Source: Listeria welshimeri serovar 6b str. SLCC5334 (GTDB lineage: Bacteria; Bacillota; Bacilli; Lactobacillales; Listeriaceae). Taken from it: DNA of 64,000 nt. The stretch spans positions 744,001 to 808,000 of the forward strand of contig NC_008555.1 of assembly GCF_000060285.1 (NCBI RefSeq). The letters run 5' to 3'. The notes under the pieces were generated by a model. It made no database searches. It was given only the letters and a program-made list of their open reading frames with translations, and was not told where the DNA came from. A program made the position numbers and the translations under genes. This document shows positions 8,251 to 17,593 of this stretch, piece after piece (within the stretch, counting starts at the first letter, position 1; each line of letters starts with the position of its first letter).

Positions 8251-9126
8251 ATGAATACCATAAAATTTAAAAAAATGAGCAAGTCGTTCATTTGGTATAT
8301 TGCAGTACTTCTAATTAGTTTAGTAACTGTATTTCCACTTATTTGGACAGTATCGACTTCCTTTAAACCAACGAGTGAAATTTTAAGTAATGGCATGAAT
8401 TTAATTCCTAAAATGTTTACTTGGGATAATTACAAAGATGTATTTAGTACGACACCATTTGCCCGCTATCTAGTCAACTCTTTAATACTTGCAGTTGGTG
8501 GTGTGCTCTCTAATTTATTCTTTGGTTCACTTGCTGGTTACGCGTTTGCTAAACTGCCTTTTAAAGGGAAAAAAGGACTGTTTATGACATTTTTAGGAAG
8601 TATGATGATTCCGGCAGTAGTGACCATGATTCCATCTTTCCTTGTATTAAAGAATTTTCCATTGATGGGTGGTAATGATATTACTGGTCATGGTGGAATG
8701 GGTTTTATTAATACTTATTGGGCAATTTTGATTCCAGGAGCTGCTGGTGCATTTTCCATCTTTTTCATGAAACAGTTCTTTGAAACGTTACCAGATGAAC
8801 TTTCAGAAGCAGCAAGAATAGACGGTTGTTCGGAGTTTAAAATCTTTTGGAAAATCTATATGCCACTTGCTAAAACAGCACTAGCTACACTTGGAATAAT
8901 GACATTTCAGGCTGGCTGGAATCAGTTCATGTGGCCATTGATTGTTCTTAATTCACAAAAAATGATGACAGTTCAAGTAGGACTTGCTTCTTTTCAATAT
9001 AACGAGAGCGCCAATTATGGGGCTTTAATGGCCGGGACAATTGTTTCCACCATTCCAGTATTATTTGTATTTATTTTTGCACAAAAATATTTTGTCGAAG
9101 GTATCGCGCATAATGGCGGTAAATAA
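8251..9126 (+). CDS. Sugar ABC transporter permease (MalG-like)
   Basis: The second CUT1 permease, 291 residues, with six helices and the EAA motif ELSEAARIDGCSEFKIFWKIYMPL (about residues 188-211). It pairs with the preceding permease to form the channel. A strong ribosome site (AAGGAGGGG) precedes the ATG. The binding lipoprotein gene follows 21 bases later. The likely substrate is a mannose-containing oligosaccharide, judged from the GH125 and GH76 enzymes in the same operon. Confidence 0.88.
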   Translation: MNTIKFKKMSKSFIWYIAVLLISLVTVFPLIWTVSTSFKPTSEILSNGMNLIPKMFTWDNYKDVFSTTPFARYLVNSLILAVGGVLSNLFFGSLAGYAFAKLPFKGKKGLFMTFLGSMMIPAVVTMIPSFLVLKNFPLMGGNDITGHGGMGFINTYWAILIPGAAGAFSIFFMKQFFETLPDELSEAARIDGCSEFKIFWKIYMPLAKTALATLGIMTFQAGWNQFMWPLIVLNSQKMMTVQVGLASFQYNESANYGALMAGTIVSTIPVLFVFIFAQKYFVEGIAHNGGK

Positions 9127-9147
9127 ACCAAAAAAGGAGTGTATAGG

Positions 9148-10401
9148 ATGAAAAAAGTATTATTAGCAATTCTTAGTATGGTATTGTTGCTTAGTTTAGC
9201 AGCTTGTGGTGGAGGTTCAGACAGTGGGAAGGACAAGGACGGTAAAGAAGAAATTGTTATGTGGGGCTCCTGGTCAGGGGATCAAATTAAACAGTTAGAA
9301 AAACAAATCGATAGTTATAATAAGTCACAAGATAAATATAAAGTAAAATATGTGATGCAAGAAAATGTGGAAGAAAAATTACTAACAGGAATAGCAGGTG
9401 GTGAACTTCCTGATATTATCATGTGGGATCGCTATCAAACAGCTCTTTATGCTCCAAAAGGCGTGCTTGAACCTCTAGATAAACTAGTTAAAGAAGATAA
9501 AGTGAAGATGGATGATTTTTATGAAGAATCAGTGAAAGAAATGACTTATAGTGATAAATTATATGGTTTACCACTATTAAATGATAATCGAATTCTATTT
9601 TATAATAAAAAATTATTACAAGAAGCTGGCGTAAAACCTCCAACTACTTGGGATGAATTAGCAACTGCTGCACAGAAAACAACGAAGTGGGATGGAAGTA
9701 AAATGACACAAGCAGGAATGTCACTTCAAGATGTTGGCTTGTTTAACTTGTATTTAATGCAAGCAGGCGGCGAACTAGTAACTTCTGATAATAAGAAAAC
9801 AGCATTCAATTCAGAACAAGGTTTAGAAGTGCTTAATTACTGGGATAAAATGCAAAATGATTTAAAAGTGTACCAACGTGGTTTTGATGATGGTTCCGAT
9901 GCTTTTGCAGCTGGAAAAGAAGCAATGACATATAACGGACCGTGGGCTTTAGCAGATTATAATAAAGTAGAAGACCTTGATTATGGTGTAGTCGAACCAC
10001 CTAAAGGACCAAATGGTGATAAAGGGGCTATCATGGGCGGATTTGGATTAGTAATGCCTAAACAAGCCGAACACAAAGATGGTGCATGGGACTTTATGAA
10101 GTGGTGGACAACAAAACCAGAAAATGGTGTAGAATTTGCCAAAATTAGTGGTTGGTTACCAGCGAATAAAATTGCTGCTGAAAATGAATACTTTACGAAA
10201 GACCCAAATTATTCTGTTTTTGTAAATACAATGAAATACGCTAAAATTCGTCCAACCGTTGCTGGTTATGCAGATGTAGAAGGTTTAGCAATGAAACCTC
10301 AATTTGAAAAATTCATGAATGGTAATATTTCCGCTGAAAAAGCCTTATCACAAGCTGAAAAAGAAGGAAACCAAATTTTAAAAGAAGAGAGAGATAAATA
10401 A
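9148..10401 (+). CDS. Sugar-binding lipoprotein of ABC transporter
   Basis: A family 1 extracellular solute-binding protein. Started at the ATG at 9148 it has a classic lipoprotein signal ending LLSLAAC, so Cys20 is lipidated and the mature protein sits on the outer face of the membrane. IVMWGSWSGDQIKQ and later GGFGLVMPKQAEHKDGAWDFMKWWTT are typical of oligosaccharide binders. An in-frame GTG at 9139 would add three residues but overlaps the ribosome site AAAGGAG. It should deliver mannosides to the two permeases just upstream. Confidence 0.9.
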   Translation: MKKVLLAILSMVLLLSLAACGGGSDSGKDKDGKEEIVMWGSWSGDQIKQLEKQIDSYNKSQDKYKVKYVMQENVEEKLLTGIAGGELPDIIMWDRYQTALYAPKGVLEPLDKLVKEDKVKMDDFYEESVKEMTYSDKLYGLPLLNDNRILFYNKKLLQEAGVKPPTTWDELATAAQKTTKWDGSKMTQAGMSLQDVGLFNLYLMQAGGELVTSDNKKTAFNSEQGLEVLNYWDKMQNDLKVYQRGFDDGSDAFAAGKEAMTYNGPWALADYNKVEDLDYGVVEPPKGPNGDKGAIMGGFGLVMPKQAEHKDGAWDFMKWWTTKPENGVEFAKISGWLPANKIAAENEYFTKDPNYSVFVNTMKYAKIRPTVAGYADVEGLAMKPQFEKFMNGNISAEKALSQAEKEGNQILKEERDK

Positions 10402-10404
10402 TTG

Positions 10405-11433
10405 ATGAAATGGTCCGAATATGCAAATTTAGCGCAACAAAGTTTAGAAAAATTTTATCTTGCGGATACAAAAGAACAATTTTTAAATAACTTTTATCCA
10501 ACAGAGAATCCAGAAGAAGATAATAAAGTTTTTAATTACTGGTGGCTAGCTCACTTGGTTGAAGTACGATTAGATGCTTACTTACGTACAAATAAACAAG
10601 CGGATTTAGAGATAGCGGAACATACCTATATGCACAATAAAACCAGAAATGGTGGGACACTTGTTCATGATTTTTATGACGATATGCTTTGGAATGCGCT
10701 TGCGGCGTTTCGTCTTTACAAAACTACCGGAAAAAAACTGTATTTAGAAGATGCGAAATTAGTTTGGCAAAATCTTGTGGATACAGGTTGGAATGACACA
10801 ATGGGAGGCGGTTTTGCTTGGCGTCGACCACAAATGTATTACAAAAATACACCCGTGAATGCACCTTTTATTATTCTTTCTTGTTGGTTATATAACGAGC
10901 TCCATGAAACGAAATATTTAGAATGGGCTATTAAAACTTACGAATGGCAAACGAAAGTACTTGTTCGCAAAGATGGATTTGTAGAAGATGGAATTAACCG
11001 TTTAGAGGACGGAGCTATTGATACAGAATGGAAATTCACTTATAACCAAGGTGTGTATATTGGAGCTAATTTAGAATTATATCGTATTACTAAAGAAGCA
11101 AAATATTTAGCTACTGCGAATAAAACTGCGGATATATCATTAAAAGAATTAACGGAAGATGGTATATTTAAAGACGAAGGTAATGGCGGAGATGAGGGCC
11201 TATTTAAAGGGATTTTTTACAGATACTTTACTGATTTAATCGAAGAAACTGCGAATAAAACTTATCTGGATTTTGTATTTAATAGCTGTCAAATATTAGT
11301 TGATAATGCAAAAGTAGATGGATATTTATTAATGGGAATGAATTGGAAAGAAAAACCATCTGGAAAAATTCCTTATTCAGCAGAATTAAGTGGAATGATC
11401 GCACTTGAAATGGCTGCAAAATTAGAACGTTAA
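10405..11433 (+). CDS. GH76 endo-alpha-1,6-mannanase-like hydrolase
   Basis: A 342-residue protein of glycoside hydrolase family 76 (alpha/alpha-toroid). The consecutive Asp pair in HDFYDDMLWNALAAFRLY (about residues 89-106) is the catalytic centre in this family, and the GGGFAWRRPQMYYKN and TYNQGVYIGANLELY segments also fit. No signal peptide is present, so it acts in the cytosol on imported sugar, together with the GH125 enzyme. The last gene of the operon; the start follows the lipoprotein stop by 3 bases and has only a weak ribosome site, suggesting coupling. Confidence 0.83.
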   Translation: MKWSEYANLAQQSLEKFYLADTKEQFLNNFYPTENPEEDNKVFNYWWLAHLVEVRLDAYLRTNKQADLEIAEHTYMHNKTRNGGTLVHDFYDDMLWNALAAFRLYKTTGKKLYLEDAKLVWQNLVDTGWNDTMGGGFAWRRPQMYYKNTPVNAPFIILSCWLYNELHETKYLEWAIKTYEWQTKVLVRKDGFVEDGINRLEDGAIDTEWKFTYNQGVYIGANLELYRITKEAKYLATANKTADISLKELTEDGIFKDEGNGGDEGLFKGIFYRYFTDLIEETANKTYLDFVFNSCQILVDNAKVDGYLLMGMNWKEKPSGKIPYSAELSGMIALEMAAKLER

Positions 11434-11464
11434 AAAAAGCACCTCCTACTTGGGGGTGCTTTTT
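11433..11464. terminator. Bidirectional terminator between GH76 and regulator
   Basis: An A-run, AAGCACCTCC, a short loop, and GGGGGTGCTT followed by a T-run. It serves both converging genes and overlaps the last codons of the regulator gene on the minus strand. Confidence 0.8.
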
Positions 11465-12564
11465 AATGATTTAATTGAATCTCCTTCTACAAGCATTGGA
11501 GGTAACATTTCTTTGTTGATAGCATCTGGCTTATGCACTTGATTTAAAAGCATATCAACTGCTTTCACACCTATTTCATATTGTGCTTGTTTAATATGTG
11601 TGAACTGGAAGGCAGAGCTATCAAAAAAGTTATCTGGATGATCAAAACAAACAACAGATAAATCAGCGGGAATGGATTTTCCTAACTTGTTACATGCTTG
11701 CTTTATTAAGAGTGCAATGTTGTATTCGGTCGCTACAAGTGCAGTGATTTCAGGATGTGTCTTCAAAAAATCTGCAATTTTATCAATATCGGTTTGAATG
11801 GAAACGGTGGAATTTGGCATGACCGATTCAATCTCGCGAAAAACATAATCAGAATGAAAAGCTGTATGAAAAGACGCATGCCCACGAATAAATCCATTCA
11901 CCCGGCTATCAAGCGTAGAAACTGGACTAGTAGATGTTATCATTCCAATATGTTTATGCCCAATTTCAAATAATTTTTCTGTAATAATCCGACCAGCTTC
12001 TGTATTGTCTGAACTAATAGAAGATATTGGTAAGCCTTCTAACGTACGATCTATGACCACTAAAGGAAATTTTTGGGAAGCAAGTTCTAATAAGGTCGGG
12101 GAAACAAACTTTGAACTAGCAGGTAAAATAAGTATTCCAGCAACATTCATTTCAATAAACTCTTGCAAAATCTCTTCTTCTCGCTCTGTATCTCCCAGTG
12201 ATTTTTTTACAATAATATGTGCTTTAGTGTCACTGTGCTCTAACATTCCAGATAATAAAATCGTACCAAAAGTATCGTCGAAATTTGTCATAATACAACC
12301 AAAAAGAGGCTTATCGAACATTCTCGTTTCTATCTGTTCACTAATTGGCGAAGCATTAATTACGAACGTACCAACCCGAGGGCGTCTTGAAATATAACCA
12401 TCTTTCTTTAATAACTCCAGCGCCTTTTTTAACGTAATACTGCTCACATCAAATTGAGCCATCAATTCGTTTTCTGTCGGCATTTTACTACCAACGGGAA
12501 TTTTACCTTCTTGAATGGATAGTTTAAGTTGATCATAGACTTTTTGATATAGTAGTTTTTTCAT
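11446..12564 (-). CDS. GntR/LacI hybrid transcriptional regulator of mannoside operon
   Basis: A 372-residue AraR-type regulator: an N-terminal GntR winged helix (residues 1-70, PTENELMAQFDVSSITLKKALELLKKDGYI) fused to a LacI/PurR-type periplasmic-binding-fold sensor (about 80-370, FGCIMTNFDDTF...GHKHIGMITS...). The sensor would bind a sugar of the adjacent pathway. It converges on the GH125-GH76 operon, and its own upstream region carries an inverted repeat whose arm also occurs in the operon promoter. That makes it the likely local repressor, and probably autoregulated; both points are inference. Confidence 0.85.
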   Translation of the reverse strand: MKKLLYQKVYDQLKLSIQEGKIPVGSKMPTENELMAQFDVSSITLKKALELLKKDGYISRRPRVGTFVINASPISEQIETRMFDKPLFGCIMTNFDDTFGTILLSGMLEHSDTKAHIIVKKSLGDTEREEEILQEFIEMNVAGILILPASSKFVSPTLLELASQKFPLVVIDRTLEGLPISSISSDNTEAGRIITEKLFEIGHKHIGMITSTSPVSTLDSRVNGFIRGHASFHTAFHSDYVFREIESVMPNSTVSIQTDIDKIADFLKTHPEITALVATEYNIALLIKQACNKLGKSIPADLSVVCFDHPDNFFDSSAFQFTHIKQAQYEIGVKAVDMLLNQVHKPDAINKEMLPPMLVEGDSIKSLKSTPK

Positions 12565-12574
12565 TTACTCACCC

Positions 12575-12609
12575 ATTAAATATATTTTATAATATTAATT
12601 ATATTTAAT
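12575..12609. promoter_or_regulatory. Inverted-repeat operator candidate upstream of GntR/LacI regulator
   Basis: ATTAAATATA (12575-12584) and its exact reverse complement TATATTTAAT (12600-12609) flank a 15-base AT-rich centre just upstream of the regulator start. The same 10-mer lies in the spacer of the GH125 promoter at 5960-5969. Low base complexity means chance cannot be excluded. Confidence 0.45.
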
Positions 12610-12723
12610 TTCGCTCCTATTGTAAACTAATTACGATAAAAAAGTGAAATTCTCTTTACAAACTTTAATAAATAGATGACTCATGGTAAACTTGAATTTA
12701 GGAAAAAAGGAAAAGGTGTAGAA

Positions 12724-13476
12724 ATGGCGATCAAAAAATTAAATGACTTTTATTTTAAAAAATTAGGGAACTGGAATTTAGTGCATAGCTTTTTGAAAGG
12801 CTTTTGGCGAGCGTTTATTTTCATGCTGCTACTGCTAATTATTGTGGATGTAGTTGTTATACAATTTGTGAATGGTCGTTATTTTATTCCAGTTATTTTA
12901 CTAAGTTTATTGTGTATTCCTCTTTTTTACTACATCTTGATATACAGCCGTGCGAAGAAATTCATCCGTACACGTTATCAACTACGGAATTTTACTGAAC
13001 TAACAACGATGCGTCGCTATTTATTATATGCCTATTTAGAAAAAAGTGGTTTTAGTACGCGAGATGATTTAGAAAAGTTGATTCGTTTTATTCATTCTGA
13101 AATGGCAGAAGAAAAGAAAAGTTATCAACCACTTAGTACTATAGCGGGTGTTTTTATAGCGGCATTTTTGGCCATCTTAGGAGGCTCCTTTCTATTCTTG
13201 ATGGATGATATAGTGGAGCGCCTTATTGCTGCAGTTCTAATGATAATTATGGCAATTTTACTTTATGTTATTGGCACTTTTATTATGTCGATTATTCGCT
13301 CGAAGTCAGAAACAAATACAAAAAAAGAACGGGAATTAACAAAAGAAATTATCGCTATTCAGACGGCAATACTTGTCAGCGAAAATACTAGTTACCATCC
13401 ATTTTTAGCGATGGAGCGAAAAGTAGCTGAAAACGATTTTCTGAAAGAAATTATTACGGCAAAATCCTTTTTATAA
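12724..13476 (+). CDS. Four-helix membrane protein, unknown function
   Basis: I do not recognise the family. From the ATG at 12724 the protein has 250 residues. Two membrane segments lie in the N-terminal half (FIFMLLLLIIVDVVVIQFV and FIPVILLSLLCIPLFYYILIY), a charged cytosolic stretch follows, then two more helices (TIAGVFIAAFLAILGGSFLFL and LIAAVLMIIMAILLYVIGTFIMSII). An earlier in-frame ATG at 12676 adds 16 charged residues without a clear ribosome site. The gene stands 34 bases before a GntR regulator and may share its transcript. Confidence 0.65.
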   Translation: MAIKKLNDFYFKKLGNWNLVHSFLKGFWRAFIFMLLLLIIVDVVVIQFVNGRYFIPVILLSLLCIPLFYYILIYSRAKKFIRTRYQLRNFTELTTMRRYLLYAYLEKSGFSTRDDLEKLIRFIHSEMAEEKKSYQPLSTIAGVFIAAFLAILGGSFLFLMDDIVERLIAAVLMIIMAILLYVIGTFIMSIIRSKSETNTKKERELTKEIIAIQTAILVSENTSYHPFLAMERKVAENDFLKEIITAKSFL

Positions 13477-13510
13477 ACATATTTTTTAGACATATTTAGG
13501 AGGGAATTTA

Positions 13511-14161
13511 ATGACAATCAAACGCAAAGAGACGAGAGAAAGTGTTTGTTATCGTGAAATTAAAAAGAAGATTAGAAACGGGGAACTAAAACCAGGAGAT
13601 CGCTTAATCGAAAATACGCTTTCTAAGCAACTAGAAATAAGTCGAACGCCAATCCGCAAAGCAATTGGAATGTTAGCTGCAGATGGTTATGTAGAATATA
13701 ATGATTTTCGCGGAGCATTTGTTAAAGATAGTATTATCAATAAAGAACGTTATTTTGAAATGACAGAGATTATCGGATTATTTTTAAAGCAAGCCATTCA
13801 AAAAATCCGCACTAAAAAGATTAGCTTTAATACAGTCCGAGTACTTGCTAAGTTAGAAGAGGTAGAACGTGAATCAGAACAGACAAATCCAGCAATTTAT
13901 TTTGAATATGAAAAATGGTTTGTTAGTGATTTATTAACCTATATGAAAAATAATTACTATCTAAAAATCAGTAATGACTTTTTTAACAATATTCAAGAAT
14001 TTGGCGATGAAGAAGTCATAAAAATTGCCCAAAATGCTTGTGTGAAAACAATTAATAATATTCAAATTTTTATAGACGCGATAGAAGTACAAGATTACGA
14101 TAAATGTGTAGCAATTATTGACCAAATGATTGATGCGCATGTATTAGTTGCTTATCGTTAA
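13511..14161 (+). CDS. GntR family transcriptional regulator
   Basis: A 216-residue regulator with an N-terminal winged helix (residues 8-72: CYREIKKKIRNGELKPGDRLIENTLSKQLEISRTPIRKAIGMLAADGYV), followed by an all-helical C-terminal domain of the FadR/FCD type. The FCD metal-binding residues are not obvious, so effector type is open. The ribosome site is AGGAGGG. No sugar or catabolic gene is immediately adjacent except the convergent reductase, so the target is unknown. Confidence 0.8.
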   Translation: MTIKRKETRESVCYREIKKKIRNGELKPGDRLIENTLSKQLEISRTPIRKAIGMLAADGYVEYNDFRGAFVKDSIINKERYFEMTEIIGLFLKQAIQKIRTKKISFNTVRVLAKLEEVERESEQTNPAIYFEYEKWFVSDLLTYMKNNYYLKISNDFFNNIQEFGDEEVIKIAQNACVKTINNIQIFIDAIEVQDYDKCVAIIDQMIDAHVLVAYR

Positions 14162-14196
14162 AAAGAGCATTGCCAACATCTGGCAATGCTCTTTTC
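14161..14196. terminator. Bidirectional terminator
   Basis: AAAAGAGCATTGCCA pairs perfectly with TGGCAATGCTCTTTT around a 5-base loop. It serves the GntR gene and the convergent reductase gene. Confidence 0.9.
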
Positions 14197-15186
14197 CTAT
14201 TTTATTTTCACTAAATATCTGCCAGTAACCCCGCCATTCATTACTTGGTGAAGCGCTTCTGGTAAAGCTTGGAAATTTATTTCTGTTGCAAGTTCATCTA
14301 AATTCGCTAGTTTGAAATCCGTTGCTAAACGTTGCCAAATTTGTGTGCGTTTTTGCATTGGACATAGAACAGAATCAATGCCTAGCAATTGAACGCCACG
14401 TAGAATAAAGGGAAATACAGTCGTATCTAGTTTGCCGCCAGCTGACATTCCACAAGTTGTTACGGCACCACCATATTGTACGGCAGTTAATAAATAAGAA
14501 AGTGGTTTACCTCCAACGCAATCAATCGCTCCAGCATATAATTGTTTATCAAGTGCTCGAATTTTTTCAGGTTGGAATGCTTCTCTTGAAACCACTTCTG
14601 AAGCACCAAATTTTTGTAAAAAGTCTTTTGCATCCTTTTTCCCAGAAGATGCCACAACGGAAAAGCCTCGTTTAGCAAGTATGGCTGTACTAAGACTACC
14701 TACACCGCCAGTAGCACCGCTCACAGCTGTTTTTCCTGTTTCTGGTCTAACGCCACTAGATTCAAGCGCATCGACAGAGAGAGCTGCTGTAAAGCCTGCT
14801 GTGCCCAGTATCATGGCTTCTTTGAGTGATAAACCTTGTGGCAACGGGACAACCCATTCGGCCGGAACACGGATAAATTCACTATAACCGCCGAAATAAC
14901 TCACACCAAAATCATAGCTTGTTACAATAACTTCGTCCCCCACTTGAAAACGATCTGATTTTGATTCGATGACCACGCCGCTTGCATCAATACCAGGAAT
15001 AAAAGGATACTGATTCACAATTTTACCTTCAGGAAGTACGGCCAATCCGTCTTTGTAATTAATGCCAGAATAATGTACTTCAATAGTTACTTCATTTTCT
15101 GGTAAATTATCTAAAGTAGTTTCTCTAAAATGAAGGGATGTGTTATCTGCTTCTTTTTCTATGAAAAGCGCTTGAAAAGATTTCAT
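14197..15186 (-). CDS. Zn-independent MDR oxidoreductase, YhdH/AcuI-like quinone/acrylyl-CoA reductase
   Basis: A 329-residue medium-chain dehydrogenase/reductase of the YhdH/YhfP/AcuI group. Seen: the N-terminal GroES-like domain (NYKDGLAVLPEGKIV, PGIDASGVV) and the Rossmann motif TGATGGVGSLSTAILAKRGF (about residues 150-170), with NADPH-type features. The catalytic zinc ligands of alcohol dehydrogenases are missing. Relatives reduce acrylyl-CoA or quinone-like enones. It is a single gene with the ribosome site GGAGGAA and ends at a shared terminator. The substrate is not determined. Confidence 0.83.
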   Translation of the reverse strand: MKSFQALFIEKEADNTSLHFRETTLDNLPENEVTIEVHYSGINYKDGLAVLPEGKIVNQYPFIPGIDASGVVIESKSDRFQVGDEVIVTSYDFGVSYFGGYSEFIRVPAEWVVPLPQGLSLKEAMILGTAGFTAALSVDALESSGVRPETGKTAVSGATGGVGSLSTAILAKRGFSVVASSGKKDAKDFLQKFGASEVVSREAFQPEKIRALDKQLYAGAIDCVGGKPLSYLLTAVQYGGAVTTCGMSAGGKLDTTVFPFILRGVQLLGIDSVLCPMQKRTQIWQRLATDFKLANLDELATEINFQALPEALHQVMNGGVTGRYLVKIK

Positions 15187-15364
15187 TTATAAATTCCTCC
15201 ACAACTTTTGTTTTGAGTTCTCCTTCACTTTACGACTTTTTTGTCTATTTTTCAAGGCTAGGACTGGTACAAATCCTTATTTCAAGGTAAACTAGAGAAG
15301 TAAAGAAGCCTATATTATGTGTGAAAATATAAATAGAATTTTATAGCAAGAAAGGGTGAGTAAG

Positions 15365-16294
15365 GTGGGAAAAGCACTATTGATTGTGAATCCATCATCA
15401 GGTAAAGAAAAAGGAAAAACCTATCAAGGAAAAACAGAAACAGTACTAAAAAAACGATATGAGGAAGTAGAAGTTCGCTTAACTGAAAAAGCAGGAGATG
15501 CAACTGAATTTGCGTCTTGGGCAGCTGAACAAGGTTTTGAGGCTGTTATTGCTATGGGTGGAGATGGAACGCTCAATGAAACAATAAATGGTTTAGCCAT
15601 TCATGAAAAACGACCAGATTTTGGCTTTATTCCACTTGGTACAGTAAATGATTTGGCACGCTCAGTTGGTATTCCTTTAAAACCAGAAAAAGCAATCCAA
15701 GCATTAGAAAAAGCGGTAGCTGTACCAATGGACATTGGACGAATTGGTAGTCAATATTTTATGAATGTGTTAGCAATTGGTATGATTGCGCAAGCCGTAG
15801 ACCAAGTTAGCGTGGAACAAAAAACAAAGTTCGGCTCCATCGCTTATTTTTTAGAAGGATTAAAAGCATTTAATCGTAACGAATTACTCCATTTTAAACT
15901 AGAATATGATGAAGAAGTATGGGAAGGCGAGGCTGCACTTGTCGTGGCTGGCTTAACTAATTCAGTCGGCGGAATGGAGTCATGGGCACCAGATGCCAAA
16001 ATCGACGACGGTTACCTTCATGTCATTGTTTTAACAAAACTCGGCTTACTTGATGCGGCAAATATGATTCCTCAACTAATCCGTGGTAATCTAAAAAACA
16101 GTGATGGTGTAGTTTATATTAAAACGAAAAAGCTCACTATTGATGCAAGTGGTGATGACTTAAGTATTAATGTAGACGGTGATCCAGGTCCAGGCGTTCC
16201 AGCTGAAATCGAAGTACTAGGAAGTCATTTAAATATACTGGCACCACCAGAAAATAACAAAAAGCGTTTCGGCCCATTCATACTGAAAAAGTAA
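15365..16294 (+). CDS. Diacylglycerol/lipid kinase family protein (DagK/YegS-like)
   Basis: A soluble lipid kinase of about 310 residues. The nucleotide-binding motif is AMGGDGTLNETINGL near residue 62, followed by GFIPLGTVNDLARSVGIP. The C-terminal beta-sandwich holds SINVDGDPGPG. Such enzymes phosphorylate diacylglycerol in lipid recycling; BmrU- and YegS-like proteins share the fold. I chose GTG at 15365, 8 bases after AAAGGG; the earlier in-frame GTG at 15356 abuts the ribosome site. The next gene follows after about 60 bases. Confidence 0.8.
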   Translation: MGKALLIVNPSSGKEKGKTYQGKTETVLKKRYEEVEVRLTEKAGDATEFASWAAEQGFEAVIAMGGDGTLNETINGLAIHEKRPDFGFIPLGTVNDLARSVGIPLKPEKAIQALEKAVAVPMDIGRIGSQYFMNVLAIGMIAQAVDQVSVEQKTKFGSIAYFLEGLKAFNRNELLHFKLEYDEEVWEGEAALVVAGLTNSVGGMESWAPDAKIDDGYLHVIVLTKLGLLDAANMIPQLIRGNLKNSDGVVYIKTKKLTIDASGDDLSINVDGDPGPGVPAEIEVLGSHLNILAPPENNKKRFGPFILKK

Positions 16295-16355
16295 CAGAGT
16301 AATCACATAAAATCTGTTGCAATAATTTTAGAGGAATAAGGAGTTGAGAAGCTTT

Positions 16356-16688
16356 ATGGAAGAGGAATTAGAAGTCATTCATAAAGGTCTTGCTAATGCA
16401 AAAAATGGGTTCAAGGCTGTACCTGGAAAGCTTTATTTGACAGCCACCTATATCGTTCATAAACCAAATGATTATTTTGATGAAGAAATTAACATCCCTC
16501 TAAATCGAGTAGCAAAAATTCGAGGTGTCCATACAAAAATCCTTGGAAAAGAAATGCTATCGAATATTTTAGAAGTGGATATGATTTCCGGCGTAAAGTA
16601 TCAATTTGTCGTTAATAAACAAAAAAAGTGGCTTGAAGCCGTGGCAAATGTCTTAGAAAGTCGCGGTGAATCAGAAAAATTAGCATAA
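16356..16688 (+). CDS. GRAM/PH-like domain protein
   Basis: A small protein of 110 residues. A single domain (VIHKGLANAKNGFKAVPGKLYLTATYIVHKP ... IPLNRVAKIRGV ... ILEVDMISGVKYQFVV) has the pattern of GRAM/bacterial PH domains: a beta barrel capped by a helix. Such domains can bind lipids or proteins. There is no signal peptide or membrane segment. The ATG at 16356 is preferred over the TTG at 16344, which touches the GGAG site. Function is unknown; the lipid kinase upstream makes a membrane-related role possible. Confidence 0.65.
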   Translation: MEEELEVIHKGLANAKNGFKAVPGKLYLTATYIVHKPNDYFDEEINIPLNRVAKIRGVHTKILGKEMLSNILEVDMISGVKYQFVVNKQKKWLEAVANVLESRGESEKLA

Positions 16689-16729
16689 AAAGAAGCTGGC
16701 GCAAAAAAAGTGCCCAGCTTCTTTTTTTA
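16688..16729. terminator. Bidirectional terminator
   Basis: AAAAGAAGCTGG pairs with CCAGCTTCTTTT around an internal GCGC/GTGC-like loop, with A and T runs on either side. It serves the GRAM protein gene and the convergent ROK kinase gene. Confidence 0.85.
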
Positions 16730-17593
16730 AGACAAATGAAAAGCAGTAGCCCCAATTAGGTTGGCGTCATTTCCGAATTTACAACCAACAACAGTTGGGC
16801 GTATCATAGCAATTGGAACACTAGCTTTTACTTCATCCACATAGTTATTTAATTCCGTGATGAAATCTGCACGCTCACTTACACCACCACCAATGACGAC
16901 CATCTCTGGATCAAGTGCATACTGCAAATTAAAAATACTGCGTGCTAAATAATAAAACATAGTTTCTAGCTCTTCTTTTGCAACCGCGTTACCTTCCGCC
17001 CGTAATTCAAAAACACGATGACCATCCACTTCATCTGTAGGCAGTTCTAGCCTTTTCGAAATTCGCGTAGCAGCATTTACTATAGTACCAAGCTCACTAA
17101 GCGTATTTCCGTCACGATCCATCAACATATAGCCAAACTCACCACCATGCAAATTCGCTCCATGATGTACTTTACCATCGCGAATGACTGCTCCTCCAAC
17201 ACCACTTCCAAGTATCATAAAAATGATATCTTGTTTATCTTTAGCTGCGCCAATCCAAACCTCGGCTAATGCCGCACAGTTGGCATCGTTTTCCATCGTC
17301 ACTGGTAACGCTAATTTTTCTTCTAGTAATTGTTTAAATGGAAAGTTATGTATATAAGGGATTGCACTCGCTCCGCCGATGATGCCGGTTTCATTATTTA
17401 CCGCGCCTGGACAACTAAAAGCAGCTCCCTGAAATGAATAATTATAATTAGTTTTTACATTTACAAGTAATTGTATCATTTTGTCTAAATTATCCGGGGT
17501 AGCAAACTTACCTTTTTCAAGTATTTCGCCTTGTGGTGTGAGAACCCCATACTTCACCGCGGTACCGCCCATATCAAATGCTAGTATCGTCAT
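16727..17593 (-). CDS. ROK family sugar kinase
   Basis: A 288-residue ROK kinase. Phosphate-1 motif DMGGTAVKYGVL (residues 6-17), catalytic Asp in ENDANCAALAE, and the adenosine motif VVIGGGVSERADF are visible. The four-residue zinc motif (CGCxxGCxE) of classical glucokinases is absent and is replaced by HGGEFGYMLMDRDG. Zinc-less relatives include beta-glucoside and mannose/fructose kinases. It is a single gene with the ribosome site AAGGAG. The substrate is not certain; a hexose or phospho-independent disaccharide is likely. Confidence 0.8.
   Translation of the reverse strand: MTILAFDMGGTAVKYGVLTPQGEILEKGKFATPDNLDKMIQLLVNVKTNYNYSFQGAAFSCPGAVNNETGIIGGASAIPYIHNFPFKQLLEEKLALPVTMENDANCAALAEVWIGAAKDKQDIIFMILGSGVGGAVIRDGKVHHGANLHGGEFGYMLMDRDGNTLSELGTIVNAATRISKRLELPTDEVDGHRVFELRAEGNAVAKEELETMFYYLARSIFNLQYALDPEMVVIGGGVSERADFITELNNYVDEVKASVPIAMIRPTVVGCKFGNDANLIGATAFHLS

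Noticed and set aside
12005-12397. 130-codon plus-strand frame opposite the GntR/LacI regulator
   Set aside because: The regulator on the other strand has a complete, recognisable domain layout; the overlap frame has no ribosome site or family.
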